A stretch of 64,000 nucleotides of DNA, from positions 310,001 to 374,000 of the forward strand of contig NZ_VOIR01000012.1 in NCBI RefSeq assembly GCF_007923295.1, written 5' to 3'. A program made the translations under genes and the position numbers. The notes below the pieces were generated by a model. It saw only the letters and a program-made list of their open reading frames with translations, was not told the origin of the DNA and made no database searches. The DNA is from Agrococcus sediminis (GTDB lineage Bacteria > Actinomycetota > Actinomycetes > Actinomycetales > Microbacteriaceae). Of the stretch, positions 1-8,043 are shown in pieces (positions within the stretch are counted from its first letter, which is position 1; the number at the start of each line of letters is the position of its first letter).

Positions 1-65
1 CGCGCGGCTGCCGCCATCGCGAGGACCGCTGCAGAGGCTCGGGCGGCGGCGCGCACGACCGTCAT
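1..65 (-). CDS. Secreted protein, N-terminus only (off left edge)
   Basis: An ATG at 63-65 on the minus strand opens a frame that runs off the window. GGGGGAG lies 8 nt upstream as a ribosome binding site. The 21 visible codons give a short basic start (MTVVRAAAR) and then an Ala/Val/Leu stretch, which looks like a signal peptide or membrane anchor. No function can be named from this fragment. It is divergent from the M23 gene at 148. Confidence 0.45.
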   Translation of the reverse strand, partial: MTVVRAAARASAAVLAMAAAA

Positions 66-147
66 CGCGGGGTCTCCCCCGATCTACTCGAGCCGCCGCG
101 CGCTCCGGGAAGCCGCGACGCGCTCGGCGGAGTCGCTCGAGGTCCGC

Positions 148-1080
148 GTGACCGGCCCGACGTACGCGCCCCCGGTCGTCGCGGTGGACGCTCCCGCCCT
201 CGGTGTGGGCGGCGCTCACGTGCCGATCGCCCGGCCCGCTCGATCCCCACGACCGGTCGGCGAGCGCCAGGCCCCGACTCGGCGCCCCGCTGCGGTGCGC
301 GGCCGAGCTCGCAGCTTCGCACGGAAGGCCACCGCCGGCGCTGCGCTCGTGTTCATCGGCTCGCTCGTCGTGGTCACCTCCATGCCTGCGCAAGCGGTGC
401 AGCCTCCCGGGGAGCTCGATCCCCAGGTGGCGCAGCTCGAGCCCGAGACGCAGTCGCTGGATCCGGTCGCCGCAGATGCCAGCACGGTCTTCGCCCGTGA
501 CGACATCGTGGTCAGGGACCCCCTCGAGAGCGCGCTGATGTCCGAGGGTGAGCGTGCGGCCCTCCAGGCTGTCGCCGACTCAGAGCCCGGCGGCTCCTAC
601 TACGGCGGCCGCCCCGCATTCCCCGCCACCTGGTCCATGATGGAGACCGACTACGTGCAGACGCCGTTCCCCCAGGTCACGCAGCTGCCGATCTCGAGCG
701 GCTTCGGGTACAGGTCCGGCGGCTTCCACGGCGGCACCGACATCCCATTGGCCCCTGGACAGGAGATCCGTCCAGTCGCCAACGGCGTGGTGTCGGCGGT
801 GTGGCAGGGCGACAACCCCGGGGGCGGCGGGTACGCCGTCTTCGTCGACCACAACATCGACGGCCAGTTCGTCCAGTCGTGGTACCCGCACATGCAGGCG
901 GGGTCGATCCGCGTGGAGGTCGGCCAAGTCGTCGACATCTCGACCGTCCTCGGCGGGGTGGGCAGCACGGGCCGCTCGACCGGCCCGCACCTGCACCTCG
1001 AGATGAAGAACAGCGACTACGTGTCGTTCGACCCGCTCAGGTGGCTGCAGACCCGAGAGACGCGCCTCGAGGTCGGGTAG
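148..1080 (+). CDS. M23-family peptidoglycan endopeptidase, membrane-anchored or secreted
   Basis: Predicted zinc endopeptidase of 310 aa acting on peptidoglycan cross-bridges outside the cell. A basic N-terminal tail of about 60 residues precedes a hydrophobic segment (61-80) ending in AQA, so residues 1-83 are a long signal peptide or anchor. Residues 84-180 are an acidic linker. The M23 (LytM-type) domain covers about 181-300: the zinc motif HGGTD gives H194 and D198, HLH at 281-283 gives the third ligand, and H248 fits the catalytic His. The GTG start has GAGG 6 nt upstream. A second M23 protein with a coiled coil lies at 29517. The gene ends at a hairpin (1100-1127) facing mntH. Confidence 0.85.
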   Translation: MTGPTYAPPVVAVDAPALGVGGAHVPIARPARSPRPVGERQAPTRRPAAVRGRARSFARKATAGAALVFIGSLVVVTSMPAQAVQPPGELDPQVAQLEPETQSLDPVAADASTVFARDDIVVRDPLESALMSEGERAALQAVADSEPGGSYYGGRPAFPATWSMMETDYVQTPFPQVTQLPISSGFGYRSGGFHGGTDIPLAPGQEIRPVANGVVSAVWQGDNPGGGGYAVFVDHNIDGQFVQSWYPHMQAGSIRVEVGQVVDISTVLGGVGSTGRSTGPHLHLEMKNSDYVSFDPLRWLQTRETRLEVG

Positions 1081-1099
1081 CGGCCGAAGGCCCCCGTGG

Positions 1100-1127
1100 C
1101 GCCGGCGTGACTCGTTCGACGCCGGCG
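1100..1127. terminator. Hairpin between convergent M23 and mntH genes
   Basis: Nine-base perfect arms CGCCGGCGT and ACGCCGGCG are separated by 10 nt. It lies 20 nt after the M23 stop and 41 nt before the mntH stop on the other strand. There is no T-run, as is usual for actinobacterial terminators, so it could serve both genes. Confidence 0.5.
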
Positions 1128-1167
1128 ACGCAGCGGCTACCGTGGCCTCCAGGCGCAGCAAGTCGGC

Positions 1168-2406
1168 TCACGCGCCCGTGAGCACGAGCCACAGCAGCAC
1201 GGCGTTGAGCGCTGCGAGCGCTGCGGCCGCGACCCCGCCGGCGATCGTCGTCCAGATGCGGTTCACGTGCGGCCCCATGAGCCGGCGGTCGGCGGTCAGG
1301 CGCACAAGCGGGATGAGCGCGAAAGGGATGCCGAAGGAGAGCACCACCTGGCTCAGCACCAGGGCGAGCGTCGGATCGACGCCGAGCCACAGCACGACGA
1401 GCGCTGGGACGAGCGTGACCAGCCTGCGGGCGAGCAGCGGGACGCGGACGCGGAGCAGGCCCTGCATGATCTCCGCGCCCGCGTACGCGCCCACCGAGGT
1501 CGAGGCGAGCCCGGACGCCAGGAGCCCGATCGCGAACATGGTCGCCACGACCGGCCCGAGCGATGCACCCAGCGCGGCGTGCGCGCCCTCCAGCGTGTCC
1601 GTCCCCTCGACGCCTGCGAGGTTCGCGGCCGCAAGCAGCATCATCGCGACGTTCACGCTGCCGGCGATCACCATCGCGACCGAGACATCGATGCGCGTCG
1701 CCCGTAGCAGCCGCGGCGTGCTCAGCGCGCGCCGATCGCGGAAGCGGTCGCGCGACAGGCTCGAGTGCGCGTAGATGGCGTGCGGCATGATCGTCGCGCC
1801 GAGGACGCTGACCGCGAGGAGCACGGAGCCGGAGCCCTCGAACCGAGGCACGAGCCCGGCCGCGATGCCGAGGGGGTCGGGCGGAGCGACGACGACTCCC
1901 CAGGTGAAGCCGAGCACGATCACGGCGAGCAGGCCGATCACTACGTGCTCGAACGCGCGCGGACCCCGCTGCGACTGCACCGCCAGCAGCACCAGCGAGA
2001 CACCGCCGGTGATGAGCCCGCCGACGAGCAGCGGCACGTCGAACAGCAGCCAGAGCGCCACGGCGCCGCCGATCACCTCGGCGAGGTCGGTCGCCATCGC
2101 GACGCCCTCGGCCTGGATCCAGTAGGCGATCCGACCGGCGCGCGATCCGATGCGCTCGCCGCACAGCTCCGGGAGGCTCTTGCCTGTCACCACGCCGAGC
2201 TTCGCCGACAGGTACTGGATTAGCCAGGCGACGAGGTTGGCGCTCACCACGACCCAGATCAGCAGGTAGCCATGGCGTGCGCCCGCCGTGACGTTGGAGG
2301 CGACGTTGCCGGGATCGAGGTAGGCCACGCCGGCGACCAGCGCCGGCCCGAGCAGCAGCAGCGCTCCGGGCGCAGGCCTCTTCCTCGTCGTCGCGGCGAA
2401 CGTCAT
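1168..2406 (-). CDS. mntH: Nramp-family divalent metal (Mn2+/Fe2+) importer
   Basis: Proton-coupled importer of Mn2+ and Fe2+ in the inner membrane, 412 aa with about 11 membrane segments. The Nramp metal-binding motif of TM1 is intact (DPGN at 31-34) and so is the TM6 motif (MPH at 207-209). The frame is open to 2598, but I place the start at 2406: a -10 element TACGAT ends exactly 6 nt upstream, there is no Shine-Dalgarno, and the extra upstream residues are Arg/Pro-rich out-of-family sequence. A palindrome at 2427-2440 just upstream resembles DtxR/MntR operators. The adjacent genes are a metal exporter and its ArsR regulator, so this is a metal-homeostasis block. Confidence 0.9.
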   Translation of the reverse strand: MTFAATTRKRPAPGALLLLGPALVAGVAYLDPGNVASNVTAGARHGYLLIWVVVSANLVAWLIQYLSAKLGVVTGKSLPELCGERIGSRAGRIAYWIQAEGVAMATDLAEVIGGAVALWLLFDVPLLVGGLITGGVSLVLLAVQSQRGPRAFEHVVIGLLAVIVLGFTWGVVVAPPDPLGIAAGLVPRFEGSGSVLLAVSVLGATIMPHAIYAHSSLSRDRFRDRRALSTPRLLRATRIDVSVAMVIAGSVNVAMMLLAAANLAGVEGTDTLEGAHAALGASLGPVVATMFAIGLLASGLASTSVGAYAGAEIMQGLLRVRVPLLARRLVTLVPALVVLWLGVDPTLALVLSQVVLSFGIPFALIPLVRLTADRRLMGPHVNRIWTTIAGGVAAAALAALNAVLLWLVLTGA

Positions 2407-2412
2407 TGCGCC

Positions 2413-2418
2413 ATCGTA
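2413..2418 (-). promoter_or_regulatory. Leaderless -10 of mntH
   Basis: TACGAT on the minus strand is followed by GGCGCA and then the ATG at 2406. Transcription would start at or next to the start codon, so the mRNA would have no leader. Confidence 0.55.
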
Positions 2419-2426
2419 GACCTGAT

Positions 2427-2440
2427 TTCGGCTGGCCGAA
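2427..2440. promoter_or_regulatory. Candidate MntR/DtxR-type operator upstream of mntH
   Basis: Perfect inverted repeat TTCGGC-TG-GCCGAA. Its layout matches the DtxR-family pattern TTAGGCTAGCCTAA except at the third position of each arm. It covers about -21 to -34 relative to the predicted mntH start site, where a repressor would block polymerase. The assignment to MntR is inferred from the target gene; no dtxR-type gene is in the window. Confidence 0.45.
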
Positions 2441-2495
2441 TAATCTGCTTGCGGTATGCCGAGACGCTCTTCCGCCCGCGGCGCCCGGCACGGCC

Positions 2496-3437
2496 TCAGG
2501 GATGACGCACGGCGGCCGACTCCTGCTCGCTGATCCGCGATGTCTCCAGCTGGAACGTGGAGTGGTGCACCGAGACGGGGAAGTGCTCGGCGACGCATCG
2601 CTGGATGTCCTCGAGCACCTCGACCGCGTGCCCATCGGCGAAGCAGCTGTCGTCGACCACCACGTGAGCGCTGATCGTCGGGAGGCCCGTCGCGACGGTG
2701 GACGCATGCAGATCGTGCAGCTCCTCGACGTGGTCGAGCTCGAGGATGTGTCGGCGCACGTCGTCGAGGTCGAGGTCCTTTGGAGTGAACTCCATGAGGA
2801 CGCCCGCGGTCTCCTTCATCAGGATGAGCGCTCGGGGCGCGATGAGCGCGGCGATGAACAGGCCCGCGATCGCGTCCGCCTGCTGGAATCCTGTCGTCCA
2901 GATGACGATCGCAGCGGCGATGACGCCGAGCGAGCCGAGCGCATCGTTCAGCACCTCGAGGAACGCCGCGCGCATGTTGAAGTTCGCGCCGCGGCCGGAC
3001 GACAGCACCAGGATCGCGATGATGTTGACGACGAGTCCGATCACGCCGAACACCACCAGCTCGGACGCCGGGATCTCCGGGGGCTCGAACAGCCGACGGA
3101 TGCCCTCGACGGCGGCATACACCCCTACGGCCAGCAGCAGCGTGGCCTGGCCGAGCGCGGCGATCACCTCGATGCGACGGAAGCCCCAGGTGCGCCGTGA
3201 TGTGGCCGGACGCCGCATGAGCGACGCGGCGATCAGCGCCACCAGGAGCCCCGCGGCGTCGGTGACGGCATGCGCCGTGTCGGTCAGGAGGGCGAGGCTG
3301 CCCGTCACGACCGAGCCGATCAGTTGGGCGACGACGATCGTCGCTGTCAGCGCGAACGCGATGCCCAGACGGACACGGAAGTCGCCGGTCGCCGCGGGGG
3401 CACCGTCGGTCGATCCATGGCTATGCCCGGCGGCCAT
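2496..3437 (-). CDS. Cation diffusion facilitator (CDF) metal exporter
   Basis: Proton-driven exporter of divalent cations (Zn2+, Co2+, Cd2+ or similar), 313 aa, with six predicted membrane segments and a cytoplasmic C-terminal domain (about 220-300). A short His-containing N-terminus (HSHGS) precedes TM1. TM2 has the usual HxxxD site (H56, D60). The TM5 site is ExxxD (E161, D165) where HxxxD or DxxxD is common, so specificity cannot be assigned from ZitB or YiiP. The start overlaps the end of the upstream arsR gene by 17 nt, so both are in one operon and the ArsR protein probably controls this exporter. The metal is not known. Confidence 0.85.
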   Translation of the reverse strand: MAAGHSHGSTDGAPAATGDFRVRLGIAFALTATIVVAQLIGSVVTGSLALLTDTAHAVTDAAGLLVALIAASLMRRPATSRRTWGFRRIEVIAALGQATLLLAVGVYAAVEGIRRLFEPPEIPASELVVFGVIGLVVNIIAILVLSSGRGANFNMRAAFLEVLNDALGSLGVIAAAIVIWTTGFQQADAIAGLFIAALIAPRALILMKETAGVLMEFTPKDLDLDDVRRHILELDHVEELHDLHASTVATGLPTISAHVVVDDSCFADGHAVEVLEDIQRCVAEHFPVSVHHSTFQLETSRISEQESAAVRHP

Positions 3438-3828
3438 CGGGACCCTCCTCCCCGGTGGCGCCCGCGACCACTGCTGCGTGCGAGCTGATATGCGAGCAGG
3501 GCCGCTGCTGCGCGCCGGCCGCCTCGAGCAGTCGCTCCGCCGCCGCGGCCAGGCGCTCGAGATCCTCCGGATGCGCCAGCGCGTACCAGGTCGCCCGCCC
3601 GTCGGCCCGGGCGTTGACGAGCCCGCAGTCGGTGAGGAAGGCCATGTGCTTGCTCACCGTCGACTGCGCGAGCCCCAGATGGCCCACCAGATCGCGCACC
3701 CGGTGCTCGCCGGTCGACAGGTGCTGGAGCACGCGCAGTCGCGAGGGCTCCGCGAGCGCTTGGAACAGGTGCGCGAACGCCGTCGTCATCCCGACATCGG
3801 CGTCGCCGCGCTCGAGTATCATCGTCAT
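3421..3828 (-). CDS. ArsR/SmtB-family metal-sensing repressor
   Basis: Winged-helix dimeric repressor, 135 aa, expected to release DNA on metal binding. Residues 24-34 (ALAEPSRLRVL) and the recognition helix around QSTVSKH (56-61) are typical. It resembles the CmtR type: the DCGL motif keeps one cysteine (C68), but the residue four before it is F64 rather than Cys. The tail carries C111, H113 and H117 (CSHISSH) as likely further ligands. I keep the start at 3828 because TAGCAT ends 6 nt upstream, the local leaderless pattern; the next Met is at 3789. The operator candidate at 3817-3840 overlaps promoter and start codon, suggesting autorepression. It is cotranscribed with the CDF exporter. Confidence 0.85.
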   Translation of the reverse strand: MTMILERGDADVGMTTAFAHLFQALAEPSRLRVLQHLSTGEHRVRDLVGHLGLAQSTVSKHMAFLTDCGLVNARADGRATWYALAHPEDLERLAAAAERLLEAAGAQQRPCSHISSHAAVVAGATGEEGPDGRRA

Positions 3829-3840
3829 GCAGCGATGCTA
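3817..3840. promoter_or_regulatory. Candidate ArsR operator overlapping arsR -10 and start codon
   Basis: Imperfect inverted repeat TATCATCG-N8-CGATGCTA (7 of 8 pairs). The outer part contains the -10 TAGCAT (minus strand 3835-3840) and the spacer includes the ATG. Its place on the promoter of an ArsR gene makes autoregulation the simplest reading. Confidence 0.5.
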
Positions 3841-3904
3841 TCTCCGCCGCGCTCTCGTCGCCACCCGTGCCGACGCATCCGCAGCCCGGGCCGGCTCGGG
3901 GCAA

Positions 3905-3910
3905 TAGCGT
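3905..3910 (+). promoter_or_regulatory. Leaderless -10 of the leader ORF and Acr3-like transporter
   Basis: TAGCGT is followed by GGAGGC and then ATG at 3917. The same hexamer and spacing recur before the genes at 54553 and 60153. The GGAGG is only 1 nt from the ATG, too close to act as a ribosome binding site for it. Confidence 0.5.
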
Positions 3911-3916
3911 GGAGGC

Positions 3917-3988
3917 ATGAGCGATGAGATGACGGGCAGGTCGAGACCGGTCGCGGCCCGCGTGCGGCTCGTTCCCCGCCGCGGATGA
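3917..3988 (+). CDS. Small leader ORF (23 aa) coupled to the transporter
   Basis: An ATG placed 6 nt after TAGCGT opens a 23-codon frame that ends in TGA at 3986-3988, overlapping the transporter ATG as ATGA. The peptide starts MSDEMTGRSR and ends VRLVPRRG, is Arg-rich, and includes the rare codons AGG and AGA. No ribosome binding site precedes the transporter ATG, so coupled re-initiation from this ORF would explain its translation. It could instead be untranslated leader or, less likely, the true N-terminus after a sequencing frameshift. Confidence 0.4.
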   Translation: MSDEMTGRSRPVAARVRLVPRRG

Positions 3989-4956
3989 CGCTGCGCTTCC
4001 TCCGGGCCCTGGACCGGCACCAGGTGCCGCTCTACATCGCCGCGATCGCGGCTGGGGGCGGGCTGGGACTCCTCGCACCCCGCGCTGCCCCGGCTCTCGA
4101 GCGGGCGATCGAGCCCGCGCTGATGCTCCTGCTGTTCGCGACGTTCCTCTGCGTGCCGATGACCCAGCTCGGTCGAGCGCTGCGCGACGTGCGATTCCTC
4201 GCGACCGTGCTCACGGCGAACTTCGCGCTGCTGCCGCTGCTGGCGTGGGGCCTGTCGCTGCTGGTCGCCGACGACCGGGGCCTCCTCCTCGGCGTGCTGC
4301 TCGTGCTGCTCGCGCCCTGTGTCGACTACGTGGTCGTCTTCGCTGGCCTCGCGGGCGGTGCGGGTCCGCGCCTGCTGGCGGCAACGCCATTCCTCATGCT
4401 CGTGCAGGTGATCCTCCTGCCGGTCTACATCGCGCTCTTCGCAGGAGCCGAGCTGCTCGGCGTGATCGAGCCGGCGCCGTTCGTCGAGGCGTTCGTGCTG
4501 CTCATCGCCATCCCGCTCGCGGCGGCCGCGACCGTCCAGTCGCTCGCACGGAAGCATCCCGCCGCGGGCGCGATCACGACCGCGATGGCGGATGCGACGC
4601 CACCGCTCATGATGCTCGCACTCGCCGTGGTCGTCGGCTCGCAGGTCGCCGCGGTCGGGTCGCAGCTCCAGGTGCTCATGCGTGTCGTGCCCCTCTTCGT
4701 GGCGTTCGCGGGCGTCGCGGCGGCACTCGGCGTGCTCGTGAGCCGCATCGCCAGGCTCGACGCGGCCGGCGAGCGGGCAGTCATCTTCTCGCTCGCGACC
4801 AGGAACTCGCTCGTCGTGCTGCCCTTGGCGCTCGCACTCCCGCCGGCAATGGCGATCGCGCCGCTCGCGGTCGTGACGCAGACCCTCGTGGAGCTCGTCG
4901 TGATGGTCGTGCTGGTGCGCGTCGTCCCGCAGGTGACGCCAGCGCGAAGCGCTTGA
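3985..4956 (+). CDS. BASS-superfamily transporter, Acr3-like (arsenite efflux candidate)
   Basis: Integral membrane protein of 323 aa with about ten hydrophobic segments. It resembles the arsenical-resistance-3 branch of the bile acid/sodium symporter superfamily: the fourth segment has the conserved cysteine context APC (C112) and a Glu lies in a late segment (TLVELVV), both typical of Acr3 arsenite carriers. The N-terminus LRALDRHQVPLY fits the family start. There is no arsC beside it, so arsenite as substrate is an inference. Translation is probably coupled to the leader ORF at 3917. It is divergent from arsR-CDF and ends at a hairpin shared with the 5'-nucleotidase gene. Confidence 0.75.
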   Translation: MTLRFLRALDRHQVPLYIAAIAAGGGLGLLAPRAAPALERAIEPALMLLLFATFLCVPMTQLGRALRDVRFLATVLTANFALLPLLAWGLSLLVADDRGLLLGVLLVLLAPCVDYVVVFAGLAGGAGPRLLAATPFLMLVQVILLPVYIALFAGAELLGVIEPAPFVEAFVLLIAIPLAAAATVQSLARKHPAAGAITTAMADATPPLMMLALAVVVGSQVAAVGSQLQVLMRVVPLFVAFAGVAAALGVLVSRIARLDAAGERAVIFSLATRNSLVVLPLALALPPAMAIAPLAVVTQTLVELVVMVVLVRVVPQVTPARSA

Positions 4957-4988
4957 CCGCGGGCGGCGCGGGACGGCCAGCGCGGCGT

Positions 4989-5016
4989 GAGGGGCGGGAC
5001 CGAAGCCCCGCCCCTC
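4989..5016. terminator. Bidirectional terminator between transporter and 5'-nucleotidase
   Basis: Perfect 10-bp arms GAGGGGCGGG and CCCGCCCCTC with an 8-nt loop lie between two convergent genes, 32 nt after one stop and 15 nt after the other. Confidence 0.7.
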
Positions 5017-5031
5017 GCGCCGATCATGCGA

Positions 5032-7944
5032 CTACGAGCACGACGTCAGCGCCGCCACCTCTGCGCTCAGCGACGGCTCGCCGCCGACGAGCGTGAGCGT
5101 CGGCATCTGCAGCCGCTCCAGCTCGTCGAGGATGCGCTGCGGCACGCAGTCGGTGCGCGTGATCAGCAGCGGGGCGTCCTGCGCGCCGGCCGCCGCGCCG
5201 CCCGCGAGGGCGTCGGGGAAGACCAGGCCGGATGCCAGGTAGGCCCGCTCGACCGGGGCGTCGAACGCCGAGGCCGTGATGATGGCGCTCGTGGCGTAGC
5301 GGTCGGAGCCGCCGAGGCGGTTGACCGTGAAGCCCGCGTCGACGAAGTCGCCCGCGATCGACGACGGGACGGCCTCGGCCGAGCCCGCGATGCGGATGCG
5401 ATCGGCGCCGAGCTCGTCGAGCAGCGCGGTCGTGGCCTCGGGCACCTCGGTGCTCGTGCTCACGAGCAGCAGCGGCCAGTCGAGGTGACCGGCGGCGGCA
5501 CCGGCCGACAGGCCGTCCGGGAACCGCGTGCCGGCGGCGACGTACGCGCCCTCAGCACCCTCGAAGGCGTACTCGGCGACCAGGCGGCTCGTGTGGTACC
5601 GGTCGGAGCCGCCGAGGCGGTCGACCTGCTCCACCGACGCGATCGCGGCGATCTGCGCCTCCGTCTCCGCGCTGATCGACGGCTCGCCGCCGACGATCAC
5701 GACGCGAGCGGCGCCGAGGCGCTCGATCTCGTCGAGCACGACCTCAGGGGCCTCGGTGAGGCGCGTCAGCAGCACCGGTCCGCCCTCGTGCGCGGCGGCC
5801 GGGCCGGCCGTCAGCGCGTCGGGGAAGAGCTGGCCGCTCGCGACGTAGACGACCGGAGCGCCGCCGGGGTAGGCGTCCTGCGACACCTGCACGGCCGTCT
5901 CGTACCGGTTGACGCCGTCGAGGCGCTCGGTCGTGAGCGCGATCGGCATCGAGAACGGCACCGCGGTGCCCGAGGCCGTGCGCAGCTCGAAGCGGTCGCC
6001 CGCGACGGGCAGCGGCGCCTCGAACTCGACGGTCGCCGAGTCGTCGACCACGGGGAACGTGCCCAGCAGCTCGTCGCCGTAGTGCAGCTCGAGCTCGGTG
6101 CTGACCGGCGTGCCGAGCGACGTCAGGTCGATCTCGTTCACCGTGAGCGACACGGGAGCGCCGATCGCGACGGGCGCGGTGGGCAGGCCGACGACCTCGA
6201 GCTGGCGGCGCGAGAAGTCGGGCGAGATCGGCGACTGCGCCTCGATGTACGCCGCGAAGGCCTCGGAGTCGACCAGACCCGAGTCGCGGTCGTCCGTGCC
6301 GGCGATCAGGCCGCGGAAGTTGTCGCCGCCGGAGAGCAGGAAGCTGGGCACCGCGACGCGGTACGTGTCGTCGGCGGCCACCTCGGCGCCGTCGACCCAG
6401 ATGCCGGTGATGCGCGAGCCCTCGGCGAGCGTCGAGTCGTAGGTGTACTCGACGTTGTCGCTGAGCCCCAGCTGCAGGTAGGCGCGCGAGGGCACCTCGC
6501 CCGCGGCGTTCCGCTGCCACTGCTGCTCGAGCACGACGCGCAGCTGCTCGCCGGTGAGGGTCGTGGTCCACAGGTTGTTCGCGAAGGGCAGCACGGCGGC
6601 GGCCTCGCCGACCGTCACGATGCCGTCCTCGGTCTCGCCCTCGCCGGCCTCGTAGAGGAGCTCGGCGCGCAGGCCGCCCGGGTTGGTGATGCCGATCTCG
6701 GCGCCGCCGCGGTTCTCGGGCGCGAGCTGGTCGCGCAGCATGTTGGCCACGAGCGTGCCCATGGTGGATGCGCTGCCGCGGTCGTCGCGCTCGTCGGCCG
6801 TGAAGGCGGTGGTGATGTCGCCGGTGATCTCGCCGAGCGGCTCCTGGCCGATGACGGCCGCCTGCTCGAGCGCTGCCTCGGTGATCTCGGCCACGGCCGC
6901 GACGCGCGGGTAGGTCGCGATCAGCTCGTCCTGCGGCGTCTGCGTGCGCGGCACGATGCGGGCCAGGTCGAAGCTGGCGACGCTCGTGGCCGGGTCGACA
7001 GTCGCGACGAGCTGGCCGAGCTGCGCTCCGTAGGACGACGTCTGGATGATCGGGCGCACGTCCTGCTCGCTGCCGTCCGGAGCGGGCGCGAGCCACGAGT
7101 AGGACTGGTGCGTGTGGCCGTTGAAGATCGCGTCGACCTCGGGGGCGGTGTCCTCGACGATCGCGCGGAACGCGTCGCTGTCGGCCATCGCGGCGGTGAG
7201 CGCCGCGGCCTGCTCCTCCTGCGGAGCGTTCGGGGCGAGGGTCGCCTGCGCGCCCTCGTGGTACTCGGCGACGATGAGGTCGGCCTCGCCGTTGGTGGCG
7301 TCGCCGTCGGAGAGCTGGGCGGCGACCGCGTTGACCGCGGCGACGGGGTCGCCGAACTCGACCCCGGCGATGCCGGACGGGTCGACGAGCGAGGGGGTCT
7401 CCTCGGTGACGGCGCCGATGACGGCCACGGTGACGGCGTCGTCGCCCTCGCCGACGGAGAAGGTGGCGTAGGAATCGCCGATCGGCGCACCGTCGCGCGT
7501 CGCGTTGGCGGCCAGGATCGGGAAGTCGGCCCGCTCGTCGACGCGGCCCTGCAGGTCGTCGATGCCGCGGTCGAACTCGTGGTTGCCCGCGGCGGATGCC
7601 TCGAGCTCGAGCGCGTTCAGCACGTCGATCGTGGGGGCGTCCTGCTGCACGGCCGAGGCGTACAGCGACGCGCCGATGCTGTCGCCGCCCGAGATGACGA
7701 GCGAGTTCGCGTCGCCCTGCTCGGCCCGCAGCTGCTCGACGGTGCCGGCGAAGCTCACCGTGTTGCTGTCGATGCGGCCGTGGAAGTCGTTGAAGTGGAT
7801 GAGGTTGACGACGGTGCCGTGCGCGTCGGCCGGGGTGTCGCCCCCGCCGTCCGTCGCGAGCGCCGCGGACGGGGCGACGAGCAGCCCGAGTCCGACCGCG
7901 CAGGCGGCGCCGGCCGCCAGGTTGCGCTTGAAGTGGTTGTTCAC
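5032..7944 (-). CDS. Secreted 5'-nucleotidase with three CWB2 cell-wall-binding repeats
   Basis: Exported phosphoesterase of 970 aa that would release phosphate and nucleoside from extracellular nucleotides. Residues 1-30 are a signal peptide ending in ALA. The metallophosphatase part (about 45-330) shows FNDFHGR (51-57), GGDSIG (86-91), GNHEFD (120-125) and a later GHTHQ. The 5'-nucleotidase C-terminal domain (about 350-600) has LLSGGDNF. After a beta-rich linker come three CWB2 repeats (about 690-970), each opening like RLGGSDRY and containing FPDAL or FPDGL; these domains hold proteins on wall polymers. The GTG start has GGAG 7 nt upstream. A direct repeat resembling a PHO box lies about 100 nt upstream, fitting a phosphate-starvation gene. 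Confidence 0.92.
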   Translation of the reverse strand: MNNHFKRNLAAGAACAVGLGLLVAPSAALATDGGGDTPADAHGTVVNLIHFNDFHGRIDSNTVSFAGTVEQLRAEQGDANSLVISGGDSIGASLYASAVQQDAPTIDVLNALELEASAAGNHEFDRGIDDLQGRVDERADFPILAANATRDGAPIGDSYATFSVGEGDDAVTVAVIGAVTEETPSLVDPSGIAGVEFGDPVAAVNAVAAQLSDGDATNGEADLIVAEYHEGAQATLAPNAPQEEQAAALTAAMADSDAFRAIVEDTAPEVDAIFNGHTHQSYSWLAPAPDGSEQDVRPIIQTSSYGAQLGQLVATVDPATSVASFDLARIVPRTQTPQDELIATYPRVAAVAEITEAALEQAAVIGQEPLGEITGDITTAFTADERDDRGSASTMGTLVANMLRDQLAPENRGGAEIGITNPGGLRAELLYEAGEGETEDGIVTVGEAAAVLPFANNLWTTTLTGEQLRVVLEQQWQRNAAGEVPSRAYLQLGLSDNVEYTYDSTLAEGSRITGIWVDGAEVAADDTYRVAVPSFLLSGGDNFRGLIAGTDDRDSGLVDSEAFAAYIEAQSPISPDFSRRQLEVVGLPTAPVAIGAPVSLTVNEIDLTSLGTPVSTELELHYGDELLGTFPVVDDSATVEFEAPLPVAGDRFELRTASGTAVPFSMPIALTTERLDGVNRYETAVQVSQDAYPGGAPVVYVASGQLFPDALTAGPAAAHEGGPVLLTRLTEAPEVVLDEIERLGAARVVIVGGEPSISAETEAQIAAIASVEQVDRLGGSDRYHTSRLVAEYAFEGAEGAYVAAGTRFPDGLSAGAAAGHLDWPLLLVSTSTEVPEATTALLDELGADRIRIAGSAEAVPSSIAGDFVDAGFTVNRLGGSDRYATSAIITASAFDAPVERAYLASGLVFPDALAGGAAAGAQDAPLLITRTDCVPQRILDELERLQMPTLTLVGGEPSLSAEVAALTSCS

Positions 7945-7995
7945 TGTGGTTCTCCGTTGCAGGGGATGTGAGGCGCGCGAGGCACGCCACTCGCG

Positions 7996-8001
7996 AGCCT
8001 A
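7996..8001 (-). promoter_or_regulatory. -10 element of the 5'-nucleotidase gene
   Basis: TAGGCT on the minus strand, about 50 nt before the GTG start, consistent with a conventional leader and ribosome binding site. No good -35 is visible; a CTCGCG-AAC-CGCGAG inverted repeat (8011-8025) occupies that position. Confidence 0.35.
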
Positions 8002-8043
8002 TGAAGTTCTCTCGCGAACCGCGAGGGCCAATCGCCTCCCCCT

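Noticed and set aside
3911-3916. GGAGG as ribosome binding site for the ATG at 3917
   Set aside because: Spacing is 1 nt, too short; the TAGCGT -10 six bases upstream explains the start better.
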